A stretch of DNA of 64,000 nucleotides from Lepeophtheirus salmonis (lineage: Eukaryota; Arthropoda; Copepoda; Siphonostomatoida; Caligidae). The notes below the pieces were generated by a model. The model was given only the letters and a program-made list of their open reading frames with translations. It was not told the DNA's origin and searched no databases. The stretch spans positions 8,607,907 to 8,671,906 of the forward strand of contig NC_092584.1 in the NCBI RefSeq assembly GCF_016086655.4. Reading direction: 5' to 3'. Below are positions 1 through 14,300 of this stretch, piece by piece (position 1 is the stretch's first letter; each line of letters opens with the position of its first letter). Both the position numbers and the translations under genes were made by a program.

Positions 1-504
1 AGTATTAAATATTTTTGAAGATGATTCATGTTGCAATACTTTGTAATTATCTATTATACTACTCCAATGACAAACAAATCTTCACAATTATAGAGCCAGA
101 GACGACCTCAGAATAGAGGATTGTCAATCAGGTAATGACCAAATATATAGGAGCTCCAACCCATTTGATCCAAATGATGAGTTTTGTCCCTTGAATCTCA
201 ATGATTTATATATTGAGTTCTTAAAACATTTTTTCCGTTTTTAATATATTTGTTTAATTACTAATTATTAAATACTCCTTCATCAACATTTAATCATTGG
301 GATTCGTGGAAAATATTTAAATATTTATTCTTTAAAAATGTGTCTAACATGAATAGTCCTCAAAGTGTCCGGGCAAGGTTATGTTATTCAGGGGTGCTGT
401 ATAAATAAATTAATAAAGGGTATTCCATAGAGAAAGAAATACATCCTGGGTATATAATTGAAAAATAGACTGTTACAATCTGGATATATTTCCATTTGTA
501 GTCT

Positions 505-720
505 TTAATTTAGCCTCTTTCGTGAGGTAAAAATGCAATTAGGCTTCATGGAGTTCCAATGCTCTTCAATGCAATCCTTGAGTGTTTTAATATTCGGTAC
601 CCTTCTCCTCCAGGTCAAACATACGGTCAGGAGGATGATGTAATCCGTCTTTGGGCTCTTATTGAGAAGTGATTGACAACGCTGTAAATAGTCATAATGA
701 AATACGGATAACATCATCAT
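505..720 (-). pseudogene. possible mariner-type transposase C-terminal fragment
   Basis: Minus-strand frame with VPNIKTLKDCIEEHWNSMK, matching the pattern of the mariner C terminus (N-x-x-x-LK-x-x-I-x-x-x-W-x-x-M). The SPDLNP box expected about 25 residues earlier is visible only as a degenerate SPKTDYI. Short and divergent, so tentative. Confidence 0.35.
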
Positions 721-734
721 TCTGACCGCATGTC

Positions 735-895
735 TTACCTTGCCCTACAGAGCCCAGGGTGGTTTGATTAGAATTAAACATGGCGTAACACAAAATTCTG
801 AACAACTATTATTTTATGTTGAAAGTCTGTATCTGTTTTTGTATATAATGTAATAAATGCATTTTTGTCATTATTTTTTTAAGCGGGACAAATAA
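735..895. repeat. dispersed repeat, copy 1 (second copy 33408-33550)
   Basis: Shares in the same orientation cttaccttgc, cagagcccagg, gattagaat/gatcagaatgaaac, aaaattctgaacaact/cagaattctaagcaact and gtctgtatctg/gtcgttatccgt with 33408-33550. No coding content. Confidence 0.6.
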
Positions 896-1084
896 TCACA
901 CACAAACATATCCCTAGTTGGACTATACCCCATGTTTGCAAAATGTATATATATATAAATTTTTTTTTTTGATATAGCAGTCAGGTAACTTTTTTTATTA
1001 TTACCCACAAAGAATTTGTGTTAAAATTAATTTACTTCAAACTCCTAACATTATGTTTATTTGTTTATTTAATTTAAAACTAGG

Positions 1085-1190
1085 AAGTAGAACTCATTCT
1101 TTAAGTAACCTCCACTTCTATTACCCCGAAAATGTTTTAAATTACCCCATTTAATGCAAGTTACCCCTGGTCCCCGACTACTACATAATG
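1085..1190. repeat. dispersed repeat, inverted relative of 36555-36640
   Basis: Reverse complement carries gtcggggaccaggggtaac, ggggtaattt and ggggtaatagaagtgga; 36555-36640 carries gtcggggaacagggtaaa and ggggtaatgggagtggatg in forward orientation. No open frame. Confidence 0.5.
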
Positions 1191-1561
1191 TTCATATGAT
1201 CATATCTTATTTAGACATTTAAATACAAACAATGATCATAGATATTTAGATAGTAGAATTTGTAGTAGTATAAACATTTCAAATACATGGATATCAGCTG
1301 ATTATATATATATTTTTACATACATATCCTCCCCCTTCCCCCCTCTCCTTCCATGCCCGAGAGTGAATCTGAGTGATGCTTGCTTTTCTTTGCGACGACT
1401 TCCTTTCCCCATCTCGTTTTGAGTAAGTATTTATAGCTCATAGCTCCCAGCTGTTGTTATTCAATACGTATGCGTGTAGAATATACACCTTTTTTTAAAA
1501 AAATATGTTCATCTATTTTTAAACAGAGTACATGTCTCTAAATATGTATATGTAATTTTAC

Positions 1562-2312
1562 CTGACGCCGTTCATCCACATATTCCTTACAGATGAGACA
1601 TTTCTTAACTTTATCCGAACATCCATGACAAACAGCCACATGCCCACAGGGTACAAATAGCATATCCCTCTTCTGATCCGAACAGACAATGCACTCCTCC
1701 AGATTACTATCATCACTCTCCTCATCATGCTCTCCATCCATTCCATCTCCTCGAATGAGCGTCTGGATCTGATTAAGAGCCCCAGAGTTCTTCTTTTGAC
1801 ATTTCGTGAGAGCTTTGCATAAATTAGGGTCTGGACAGAGGTCTGTCGGGGTCTGTCCTTTTTTGTTTTTGATGGTTAAATCCGCACCATTGGCAGCTAG
1901 AAAACATGCAATTGTACCTGAGGACTTTTTGTCAGCTCCTTGACTACCAAGTCCCATTAACAATTTCCCCAGATCTTCCATGTCTTGTAGTTGCCTTAAT
2001 TGGGTTAGAGTATGATGTCTTAGAGCCTCGTGAAGAGGAGTGTCTCCATCTTTGTCTGTGATGTTTAGATCACATCCCTCTCGAACAAGGAGGCGCACAA
2101 TGTGAGCATGCTGTCTTTCAACTGCTAAATGTAGAGGAGTTTGGAGATTCATGTTTTGAACGTTGATGTTCGCACGTCCGGCCATGATGAGGAGCTCTAC
2201 TACATCAAAGTGATTGTTGAGAGCAGCCAGATGCAGGGCCGTGTAGCCGTCATCTTTCGTTTCATCTACTATCCAGGGGCGTGGTAATTTGGATAGGAGT
2301 ATCTTCATGGCA
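1562..2312 (-). CDS. mib1: mib1 exon 7: last ankyrin repeats and RING finger 1
   Basis: 751 bp, residues 634-884. It begins SAMKILLSKLPRPWIVDE and carries further ankyrin repeats (GYTALHLAALNNH, TPLHLAVERQH, GDTPLHEALRHH), then an acidic linker EHDEESDDSN and a C3HC4 RING with C841, C844, C856, H858, C862, C865, C872 and C875, all present. The donor CGTCAG|GTAAAA at 1561 ends the exon in phase 0. The acceptor is TTTTTTGCAG|TGCC. The ATG at 2306-2308 is internal, not a start. The later RINGs, which supply the ligase activity in studied Mib1 proteins, are not in the window. Confidence 0.95.
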
Positions 2313-5300
2313 CTGCAAAAAAGAGTAGAGTTATAATATACAATTTAACACATAAAATCTTATTTAATTATGGATCATATACACACATAAAATACAATGT
2401 ATGCAGTCACTTAATTATTTTAACCCTTCAAACAACTTATTTACTGTTACTTAGTTGCCCCATATATTAATCAAGGAATCCCTTATAGATAGGAAGTTCA
2501 CTTTTTTGCACCCTTAACCCTCGTGTCATCTTACCGAGTTAAGTTGGAAGGGGTTCAACTTATATCTATGTATATAAAAAAATATCTCTTATTGATATCT
2601 GAAAGACTTGAACTCCCTCAAGCTAGACTTTAACATTAGAAAAAGTTGCAAATTATCAGTAGGTATCCTTGCATTTTTGCTGAAAATGACATTTTGTACA
2701 AAGATTTACGTACGGGTAATTTTGCTCCGGTTATAAGACAGGATATTTGGAATATTATCGCATAGACTAAATGTGACTATTTTATGTAATTGAAGAACCA
2801 ATATATTTTAATTCAATTAGTCCTTTCATTTTATAACTATTCAAAGGTGTACAAAAAATAAACAAAAAAACCCTTAGTTGGTCAAAAAAGGAAAAAAAAA
2901 TATGTAAAGAATGTTCCTTGGACTAATCATCTTACGTAAGACAGAAAGCTTATACTAATATTATGGCGGCAATCAAAAGAATATTCAATTATTCCTACTG
3001 TAAAATCTTAAAACAATTAAAACACCTACATTTCCTTACAAACGCTACTTGAACAGAACATATTCATTACACAAGTCAATAACATTTTACTTTTACAAAA
3101 TGTTTAAAGTTCCATATTCAATTCTAGTACTACTTGACACATTGTTTACAAATCAATAAAATTGAAAACAAATCATTATTAGAGCACGTGGAGTGAGAAC
3201 TAAATTGTCATAACTCAAGGACTTGCTTGACAAAAATTAAGATTCAAAACTCTTTTTTTTCTTCATTATTAATAATGATGGTTTCCAATTTTTATAATAA
3301 ATTCCCTTCAATAGTGTACATTTTTTTGTTTTTAAAATGTAACCTTAAATATTAGACTTTATGGATAATATAATGGCAATAAAACTAATAGTTCTCATTT
3401 TTGAGTTATGACAATTTGGTTTTCATCCCTCTAGTTGCGCTAAACTTTTAATACTAAATACTCTTGTACATCAAACCTTAATGATAAAGTCTTTGATTAA
3501 AATCCCGTGGCGTAAAGACAATTGAAAAATTGAGAAGTTATTTATTTTCGCACAGAACTATTAAAATATGATGTTTTTTTTTTTTTAAATCTTTAAATTG
3601 AATTTTCTCGTGGTTCTATGATTTCATTTAAAATATAAGCACATATTTGAAATTTCCATGCAATTTTGCAAGGACAATATTAATTTACCCGTGAATAATT
3701 TATTTTCCTCATGTGCAAAATAAAAGCTATATAAAAGAAGAAAACACTCTAAAAAATTGAAATAGCAAATTCTTGAAAAACAACAGATTTTATATGAAGA
3801 AACTATTTTCAGATTCGTAATTAACGAGTCATAATTACTTTTAAAATTAATTATGAAGCTTGTATGATTTTTCAATCTTATGAATTTGTATTTTTGATTT
3901 TTTTTAAAAAGTCAGGAATTACATAATTAATATATCGATCATTAATTAAAAATATTCAATTATTACATTCCCCACATCAAGTATAGTGTTGTGTTGGTCT
4001 TAATTTCTTCGGTCCAAATCCGTTGTAAGGATTGGACCTTAAATACAACTGAATAACATTCATTCATAATGAAGAAGCACCTTAGAGACGTTACGAAGGA
4101 TATGTGATGGGTTAACATAAAAACAATTTTGAACAGAAATCAAGAACATTAGAAACGCTCAATTCATTGTTCTACTCCAATATACCATAATGATTTTCAC
4201 ACTAATGGTTACTTCCATCCCCCTTTTAATCAAAAAGTATATACTGTTAATAATATAATTTCTATTATTATATGCTATTAATATACCCTTGTTATACTCT
4301 ATGACGTCAAAATCTTTATGTTTTACCCAGCAGTCGGTACGTTACATTAGGGACAATTACATGATGGGTTAACCTTACATTTCTATTAACCTTGCCGTAC
4401 ATCCCAATATTTCATAGACATATTTCCGTCAATTATCGGCTGAGTATCCAAAATTGTGGGATGAGCTAAGATACTTAAGAATAGTAGCTTTAGTTTAAAC
4501 CTTTATTAGATCCAAGAGACGTACATTGACCGGGATATGGCTCCTTTCAACCATAAAATCCATCAATTTCTCATATTTGTTTATGAAGATGAATTTTTGA
4601 GGATTTAAGTATTTTAGCACATAGTTTTGAACAAAAATCATGAACAAAGTAGGATCCATATTATATTGTTTACTTCATATTAATATGTACAGTTCAAAAT
4701 TTCTTCATACAGGAATTTAAGTCATTCATGAGAAAAATCAATTTAGCTTTCCTTTTTTTGCTGACGTGTCATGTACTATAGAATTTCTTAGTACATATTA
4801 CATACTATACACATAAGCAGCTTTGGATCAAGATAAAATAAGTCAAATGGGGAGGAAGGGAGGGGGGAGGGGCAGAGGGGGATTTTACTATTATCATTAA
4901 TAATATGACTATAAGTATACTGAAACAAAGAGGAGTTCCTCCTCATGACAGACAAGCCTTTCATAAAATCTCATACAAAGGTGTACATATATTGTGCATA
5001 TATGTATTATTTATCTTTTCTATTAATTAAAATAACCTGAGTGACATTCCTTCCTTAAAAAAAAAAATAATAATAACAAAAACGACACACATTTTTCCTT
5101 CCTCCTAATCTTTTTGTTTTTTTGACTTCCGCTAAAAATATATAAATAACATCAAAAAACAATATGAGCGTTCCGTTGTTTCCCTCATGGGGGGAATTTA
5201 AAACACTAAGGGGAAGAAGCAGAGGTTTATTTTTTAAAGAGAGCAGAGAAGAGAGAAAGGGAAGTCGCGTTCACGACAACACAGGTCCTGCCCTCCTACT

Positions 5301-8300
5301 CCTGCCTGCCTGCCCCTCTATTACATATTTATGTGAGATGTTACTCGAGATATTTTTGGCCCCCTTCTTATACGGACGCGCTCTCTTTCCCCCTATATAT
5401 GATACATCTAAATGTGGCCCGTCAACACAAAATCAGTTTAAAATATTATTTTATTAATTAATGTGAATTTCTATCAACATGGAGTACATCTCCGTTTTTC
5501 TCTGTCATCTGAATCCTGAAAGCTCACGGATTATTGTGGACAATGATCCTTCCGACTCATTCTTTTTTACCCTTAAAACAATCAGCAAATTAAAAATAGA
5601 ATAGATAAAAATCATTTAAAAGTGTTTTTATTGATTCTGTATCTCGTTTATAACTCGATATATTTGCATATTTAGAGCGAAAAATGATGAAAAACGTCAC
5701 TCTTCTTTAGACCCTTATAACTTATTCATAATACATACATAGTGATGAGGAATATCATGGCTTATACTATATAAAAATATAGTCCCAAAGTACTATAATC
5801 CCAGACATTTCAAAATTCAGATGACTGAAAAAAAACTGAGATAAGTTTATTTTTCCTGGGCACAAGGATAAATTCCCTTTTTGACAGAAATTCATTCGTA
5901 CAAAATGAGTCTATGTTTTTCATATTAACCCTTTGGAATCCTCGCAAATATCACTTACAGTGGATCAAAACTGATCGTCACGATAAAATAAAATAAATTA
6001 ATATGTGTGTTTCCGTCAACATACAAGCAATTTAAATGATAACAATCGAATCTTTGACATTCATTATTGACTACGGGGGTTCTACCGCATAAAGCAGATT
6101 ACAAATCCGTGGATTTCGCATACCAGAGTGTTTGGATTTAAACTGACTCCCTAAATATCTTTCATTTTTTCATATCATAATAATAAAAACTATACATTGG
6201 GTTAAACAATTATGTTTGTAGTTGCTGATGAGTTTGTTCATACTAGGCCCATATATTCATATAATGGAAGTCTACAATTTTGCAAAGAGGACAGGGGAGA
6301 GGCTCTGTATATTAGACAGAATTCAAACATTTGGTTTTCTTACTTATTATACAAAATTGCAATATTTATAAAGCCTTCTGAATAAATATTATTGACTAAC
6401 TTCCGATTATTTAAACTCTACTGTATTGTAATGCCCTGATTCAAAATAATATAAAACCCCAATGAAGATTATATTTTACAATATCTTGTCTGGCATAGAT
6501 TATTTTAAATAATCTCTATGATTTAACCACAACCTAGAAAACAAAACAAAGGGAAAATAGACACTACTGCACTTTGACAAATAATTTATCTTCCATTTGA
6601 CGTGTTTAAGTACTAAACAAGGTTATACCATAGAGACTGTAAGACTCATGTTTGACTTCCACCACGCTTTTAATATTGACGTCATAGTAGATGAAGGCTT
6701 GCCCAGGAGTCGCTCCGATACATTAAGTTGAAAATTCTCGAAATAGTGACGTCATAGACTATGAGTAGTTGCATGTTTTGTCAAAATCTGCCTACCTTGC
6801 CCCGCAGTCGGGAACGATACATCAAATTAAATTTTTTAGCAAGCCCCATAACATGATATTCTAATATTGTATTGTTATTAACCTTCATAGTAAAAAAGTC
6901 CACGCTCAAGGCGGATTTTATATAGTGCAGATTTTTCTTTTCCCCTAAATACTCCCATATGCGGGACCCCGTGTATTTTTATCAACAAGGATCATTCTTA
7001 TGAACCTTTTGAATTTGTCGCAAATTACATTTAAAGTAACCAAAATGGATCATCACAATATAAGAAAGAGAAAATGATAATTGTTCCCTCACAACAAAAA
7101 AGCAAGGTGGAATTATTTTTCCGTCAAATTAAGTGTGGATTACATTTGATGTCCTCCAAAAATTAATATTTGTGCGTTTGCTATCAATAAGGATGGTTCT
7201 TATTCACCCTTTGCACCTTAAAATAACACCAAAATGGATCGTCACAATAAAAGAATAAGCCATTTATGGATTTTATATTTGGAAGAAGGCATTTCCGGGC
7301 CAATATACGTCTCTTAAATAAAATAAACATCCTAAACTACACCCAAAATTATTGGGGTAATTAATTCAGGCCATAAATTTGAAAAATAAACAAATTAATT
7401 GAGAATATATTTAGTCTTTTACCTCATGTTTTTGTCTCTCTTACTTTGTTTCTTAGTCTCTAGGATTACTCCAAAAGTTATGGATCTATTTTGATCAAAC
7501 TCGGTCAGATGATTATATATTGTCACAATGAGAGTTTATTAAATTTTGAGAGGTCAAGCTAAAAGTTCAAGGTCAAGGTAACTCAAAACGTAAGAAATAC
7601 ATAATTCACAATAACTTTGTAACAAATTCAGATACATACCTCAATTTGATTTTAGTTTGGGCACTCTGCCCATTTTAGTTTAACATTGTTTTTAATACAA
7701 GTCCCACCCTTTTACAAATTGTAATTTCTACATCTCAAAATTGCAAACATGCGTCATTTTAATTACACACCAACCATCCATTGATGCTCTCATATCATTT
7801 TGGTCTGTATTTATTTACCTTATTTTAGTATGATAGTAGGAACACATTACCGGGGGGCGTATTATCAATTAGTAACTTCCATCAAAACAGTCAGTAATTA
7901 TACCATTAATAACATATCGACCATGAATGCTATTGTAATCAGGATAATGTAATAAACGATAAATCTTTCAGATACTACAATGTTTTTATCAATTGTTTTA
8001 GCTTTGCTTTTCATCTACTACATGGTTTTTTAATGTCAAAAGTTGCCTCGGAATAGTAATTATATCCTAATTTTTGTTTTGTTTTTAATTTAAAAAAAGG
8101 CTCTAAAGGGCAAACCTATGACTGTTGAAGTTTTTTGTATTTTACGCCTTCAACAGCAATAATAAATATGAGCGTTAGCGCCCAGGGGGAAAAATGCTGT
8201 TATATGGAGGACAAAAGACGTTTGAGCAAAGATATCAGCTGACAAAAGGGGTATAATAGAACAACATATTTGTTTGTTTATTTATATTAATAAATATCGG

Positions 8301-11300
8301 CAAATCCAATATGAGAAATGATACTTTACTTTGATGGACTCTGATGTTCTAAAAAAAGGTTGCCTTATATTTCCTTAAGCTGAGGTTGGGCTTATAATGA
8401 AGCTTTTTCCCTGAAGTTATTAATTGCATCATAGATGAAGGAGACGCATTCTTGGGGGCTCAAAGTTGATATTTATACAAAATATATGCGAAACAGAAAC
8501 AAATAGACTGATCGGTCTGAAAGTTGGTTTGTGTGTTCTTTCCAGGAATGCTAATTACTGAACATAACCTCAACACGGACCAGAAGTGCCCTCATACAAT
8601 GTACATATGTACAATAAACCTTGGTTTAACTCCATGAGTATTGACTAATACTTGAAGCCAATTATAAACACTGATATGTGAATATAATCAATTTAATAAA
8701 GTAGGATACATAATTAAAGAAAAATATAAGTATATTATCCTTGATAATGTAATCGCAAAATTTCCTCTACACTAACGAAATAAGATTGTATAACGATGTA
8801 ATAACATATTTTTAATAGATTTTTGGGTCAGATCTATAATAAAATTAAGGAGTAGAGGGATAGAGTTTATATACACGCTAAGGTTTCAGTCCGTATATTT
8901 GTTATTCCTCTTTCTAGATCTAATACTTCACTATTTCTCTCTTAACATGAATTAAACAAAAGGGGTTTCCTTTTTATAAAACTTGGTTGTTTAGACCCCC
9001 CAAAATGACCGACTCTATACACCATGACATATGATTTTATGAACAAGATTTTGTACGTCAAATGATCCCACATTAAATAACTTTAAAACAAAACTAAACT
9101 CACAGCGTCTTTCGCACTGATTCCCCAACTCTGAATCAGCTTCTATCCTCATAAAAGTGACTCTGTTACTCGTATCTCAAAGTATTTATGCATCTTTGTT
9201 TCTACCCTTTCTCATAGATCAAGATTTTAATCCACTAATGCCTTACTATGTCAAACATCTAATCGAAATCCTTTATCGACCATCATAGTATCATGAATAC
9301 ATTTTCCTAGTGAGAAGACCTAGATACTCGTAAGCCTTAATCTCATTTCTGGGTTGCAACTTGTACAACTTGCCCGTACAAGTTACAACTTGTACATAAA
9401 TAAAATATTTAGTAGAAGAAAGAGAACAAACTACTACTTTCTTAGACGGTTATTTTAAAGACGACGCGCGCAAACATGTGAGAATGCTATTTAAAAGCAG
9501 AGCAGAGGAGGGGGAATCATAGCCAGGAGGGGAAGAAACTGTGCCAAAAAAACATAAGAAGAGGGGGGGGGGATTTAAGAAGAGGAAGAAGCAAGCAGAC
9601 TGAGTTGTTTCGTACACATATGAGGAGGAGAGAAGAAGATGAGATATATCATTTCATCTCATATTTTATTTAAAAGTAGTATTGTATATTAACTGTACAG
9701 CCTACCCCCAACTCATTTTACTAAAAGCAGCCCGCCCCTCGCGCTTACTATAATATATTCTTTATGAATGTGGCGGTGACGTTGTAAAAACTTACAGAGT
9801 AGCTGAGTATATGTGGTGGTGAATCTTATGAGGGGCAGCTTTAAGAAAGAGAGTGATGATCATGAGGAAGCTGAAGAGTAGCAAGCAAAGAATGCAACAA
9901 TGTTGATCTACTGAAGAAGAAGAAGCATTCATCTTTAGCAATCACGTCTTATTGCAGCAACCCATTACTTAGCAGTAGTCATCATTCAGAGAATGTGTTC
10001 ACAATCCTCAGTCAACACTTGAGACCCAAAGGAATATCTAGTCCTTGGTGTCTTTATGTACACGAACACGTCTTCTTCTTCTTCATCAGCCTTAAATATT
10101 GTGATTCAACTTCTATATCAGTGTACTCGTAAAGAACGAACCATTGGATATCGTTTATAGCCTTTACTTCCTGAGACTATCTCCAGCCATCTCAACATTC
10201 CAGGAGCTCTCCACCAATAAATCAATATATATATATATACGTAACATCCGGATGAAGAGCATTATTATTTGAATCCTTTAGGTGCCGTACTTCTTATGCA
10301 TCCCTCAGTAAATGACCCACAACATTTATGATATATCACTTATTGAGTCTTTTATCTTATGTGCTCAATATCCTTCTCTCTCTCTCTCTATCTCTTTTCC
10401 CCCACCAATAAGACTATATCTTAAAAAAAAAAAATATTCACACAGATTTCTGTGGAATGTAAAGAAGTATGGAGACTTAGAGGACATTCTAATCATCACA
10501 TTCTACACTATCCATAAGTACATTTTTTAGCAATTATATTCAATTATGATCATATTATTATTATTATTTTTTTTTTTTGTACATAGTTAATCAATTGATG
10601 AAATAAAGTCTAATATATATATTTTACATCATTCTGATAATTGATTTTGTCTATAAATTGTGTTTTTTTTATTTATTCTTTAAATGTTTTACTGTTGTTT
10701 CAATTGAGATTCATGAGACACTCATCTCCTCCTCTCATGAGAGGAGGAAGAAGCTCAAAATGCTTATTCCCTTAATAATATGAAGAACAACAAAGAAAAA
10801 AGGGCGGGGAAGGATGAATCAATTTTTTTATCTTCTACACATTTAAAGAAGATAACTTGTCTCATCTATGTGTATATATAGATGCTGAATGTGAAAGAAG
10901 AAGCAAATGGGAGAAAGAATAATTGGAATTTTGCCTAAAAAATAAGATTACGAAGAAGTAAGCTGTAGAAAGGTCGATGAAGGATTTGCAAAAGAACACT
11001 CTAGGCATATTATGACACTCTTTAAAAACATAGCGTCATATGTTTCTCCATTTTTGGGATATGGGCATTGATAAAATGGATGGATTTTTTTGTTGTTGTT
11101 GAATATTTTCATTGAGTCCAGTTCAAATCCTCGTAAAAAAAGGATACTTTGAAGAGAACTTCATACCCATCAGTCAAAAAGTTGAAATAACTTAGGAATT
11201 CCTCTAGAGTTTAGAGTCTTTGATTGTGTTATCAATATTAGACGCAGTCTTAGAATTTGAATTCAAATCAAGCTTCGAGTGCTTTCGATAGCATAATCAG

Positions 11301-14300
11301 GTCAAGTCAATTGTCTTAGCTTTCGAGTTAAAGTCAAGTTTCGAGTCTTTAATTGTGTAATAAAGTCAAAATACTACTCTTAAGCTTCGAGTATTTGATT
11401 TTGTGATCAAGTCAAGTCCCTAGTCTTAGCATTGTGTGATCAAGTCAAGTCACTAGCCTTGGCTTCCAAGTTAAACTCAAGTTTCAAATCTTTGATGATG
11501 TGATCAGGTCAAGTCACTAATCTTAGCTTCTAGGTTAGTCAAGTTTGAAGCTTTTGAATGTGTGATCAAGTCAAATCATTAAGTCTTAGCTTTCGAGTCT
11601 ATGAATCTGTGATCAATTCGAATCACAGATCTCTTAACTTCTGAGTACTTGATTGTGTGATTCAATCTAGTACCAATTTTTTTTAAAGTGGACTGTGGTC
11701 CTCTGGTTATGATTTATTCATTTTACATAATTTAAAAAAGAAAGATGGATCTCCAAATGATGTCTTGTTATCATGAATGGTTAACTAGGTAATAGTCTTA
11801 TATTCAAGTATTACTCGAACTCGAAAATTAGAAATGGGACTATTCCCAAAAGAAATCCCGATTCCTATGCAATTCCATGTATTAAAAATTAGAGATGCCG
11901 ATTTGATTATTTATTATTTTGAAAAATGGTTAAAAAATACTATTTTTTGCTATCAGGGGCTTAGTTTTTGGAGTTTTTTCGAGAATAAAATTAAAAATTA
12001 TTTTTTTTTTGGGGGGAAAAATTAAATATGAAAAAAATTTAAAAAAATAATAGTTACAATTTGATACTTTAATTTTTGATTTTGAAAAATACACAATTAT
12101 TCACAAAAAATAGAAGTTTTTGGGGGGAAAATCCCAAAAATTCCCAGATGTACTCAAAAAAAATTTTTTTTTTTTTGAATTTTTTTTTTCCAATATACAA
12201 AAAATTTAAATATTTAATTTAGTCAAATTGATATATGTCTAGTATGTACCAAAAGAACAGTACACACTAAAAAGAGGCGCTCCTTTCTTCTTACAAGAAG
12301 AGTAACAACTGTGTAAAAAAGGATAAATATACACGTTGCATAAATTTATACAAATGAGCATAGCCTTGATCTCAGTCTACTTCAAAAATGTATTATTGTG
12401 CCCAGGCTCAAACTTAACTCAATGCAAAATTAATAAACTCGGAAATTTTGAATAAAATTACCAGGACATTAAGAAATTATAATTAATGCTATTCTGAAAT
12501 CTCTTATTTTTTCTGCAATTAGTACTGTAGGTATTTTATAGTTAAAAATCCTTTGTTTTATTCTCTTATATAAACTCCACTTAAAAAAATTACTACAATT
12601 TTAAGATCCTTATTTTTTGCTTTTCATATATGCGAATAAATTTTAAAAATCTAATTCTAACACAATTTGGGTCTTGGAGGGATAACAATTCCATTAAATT
12701 ATAATTATAAACAACTCAGTATTGTCTCAACTCGACTCAAATGGTGAATGCAAGTCAAGTCACGAGTCTTAGCTTTCGAATCCCCGTCAAGTTACGAGTC
12801 TTTCATTGACAAAATAAGTCAATTGCAAGTTTTGAAAATATGGAATCAAGTCTAAGTAGAGGAGCAGGTCTCAAGTGAATGTTTTAGATAACTTTCAATC
12901 AGATTTGTGTCGATTTTATTCGAATAACATGTTACGAGTAAATTATCAAAAATTTGAACCCAACACTGAAAATTGGCATATTGTCCCAACACAAACTTGT
13001 CAACACAGACCAGAATTCAAAAACTCTAGTTTGGTCGAACTCGAGAATTTTTTTAAGTCATATCCAACAAAATTCATTGTTTGTCTCAAACTATCCGAGC
13101 CTACGGCTCATAACAATGACACATTCAATTGTCAATAATAGGGTTGAGGTTTAGTTTGAAAATATTAGACGGTTCTGAAAGCGTTATGACTTTTAGTGGA
13201 CCAAACCAGTTCGGTCTGGACCGGTTTCAAAGAAAAATTCGTTCTAGACCGATTCTATAAATGATTTTGGACGACGTCGTTTGTGTTTAAAATAGTGAGC
13301 ATGAGCGATAGAGATAAAAAAAAACATAGATTGATGCTGTGAAGAAGAAATTGACCTTGTCGTAGTTGATCACAACATTCAAATTGTAATAGCAATCAAT
13401 AAGTGTATGCTTACAGCCTTAAATATTTGTATGTTCGATCCTCACTGTATTTGACATTTGATTACATATTTAAACTCCTCGGGTTTTCTGGAAGTACAGG
13501 ATGATTCCATATAAGATCTGAAGTGATTGATGAACTATATTTTCCATCCTTTTGGTCTACTATATTTCGGCTTCAAAAAATTCCCTTGCTTTTTCTAAGG
13601 AATAGCCCTCTATGTATTTTATCTTTATGGGATTGACACATACATTAACATGATATGAAGCTCAATGACTTGAATAAGTCATATTTGTTCAACGGATATA
13701 TCAGGAGTAGCCAGAAAATCGGTTCACAATTTCAAAACGACTAAATTTCAGTCTACGGTCTGATATCGTTGTCTTGACCGAAATATCAGTCCGAAACTAT
13801 TCTAGAAAAAAATCACTAAGACCAAATCGGGGAAAAATCAGTGTATGAGCAAGTCTCAAGACTTTATCGATATCTTCAAAAACGACTCTGGAGACAATGC
13901 CGGATACCTTGCTAACCACATAATTATTTATAATTCAAGCCACCTCTTCTTCGACTTTTTCTTCTCAATGTGGGAGATTAAATAGCTTCTTTTAATACAT
14001 AATATAAGAAAGAAGAAGCCCTTTCAAAGTAATAATAATTCTACACCCATTCTTGATTTCATGCAGACATTTATATATATATATAAACACACAATCAAGG
14101 GACCTTACTCCGTAAAAGAAAGGAGGCAAAGCCCCTCCACCCACCCACAACCATAAAAAAAAAAAATACTTCGTTATTTTATATTTCATTACATATTTAA
14201 CTGCAGTCCACCACGAAAAAAAAGAGGGGGGCGTAATACCCCCCTCTCCTCCTTTAAGGCCAACAGAGTTTTTAATCCCGATTCGGTGGTGACATCAAGA

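Noticed and set aside
1558..1746. Minus-strand frame of 62 codons overlapping mib1 exon 7
   Set aside because: Lies in another frame of the RING-coding sequence; explained fully by mib1.
5164..5457. 97-codon plus frame starting MSVPLFPSWGEFKTLRG
   Set aside because: Somewhat GC-richer and purine-rich, but no domain, no conserved neighbour and no splice context; most likely chance.
11247..11665. CRISPR-like array
   Set aside because: Units are degenerate and contiguous with no spacers, and the genome is eukaryotic.
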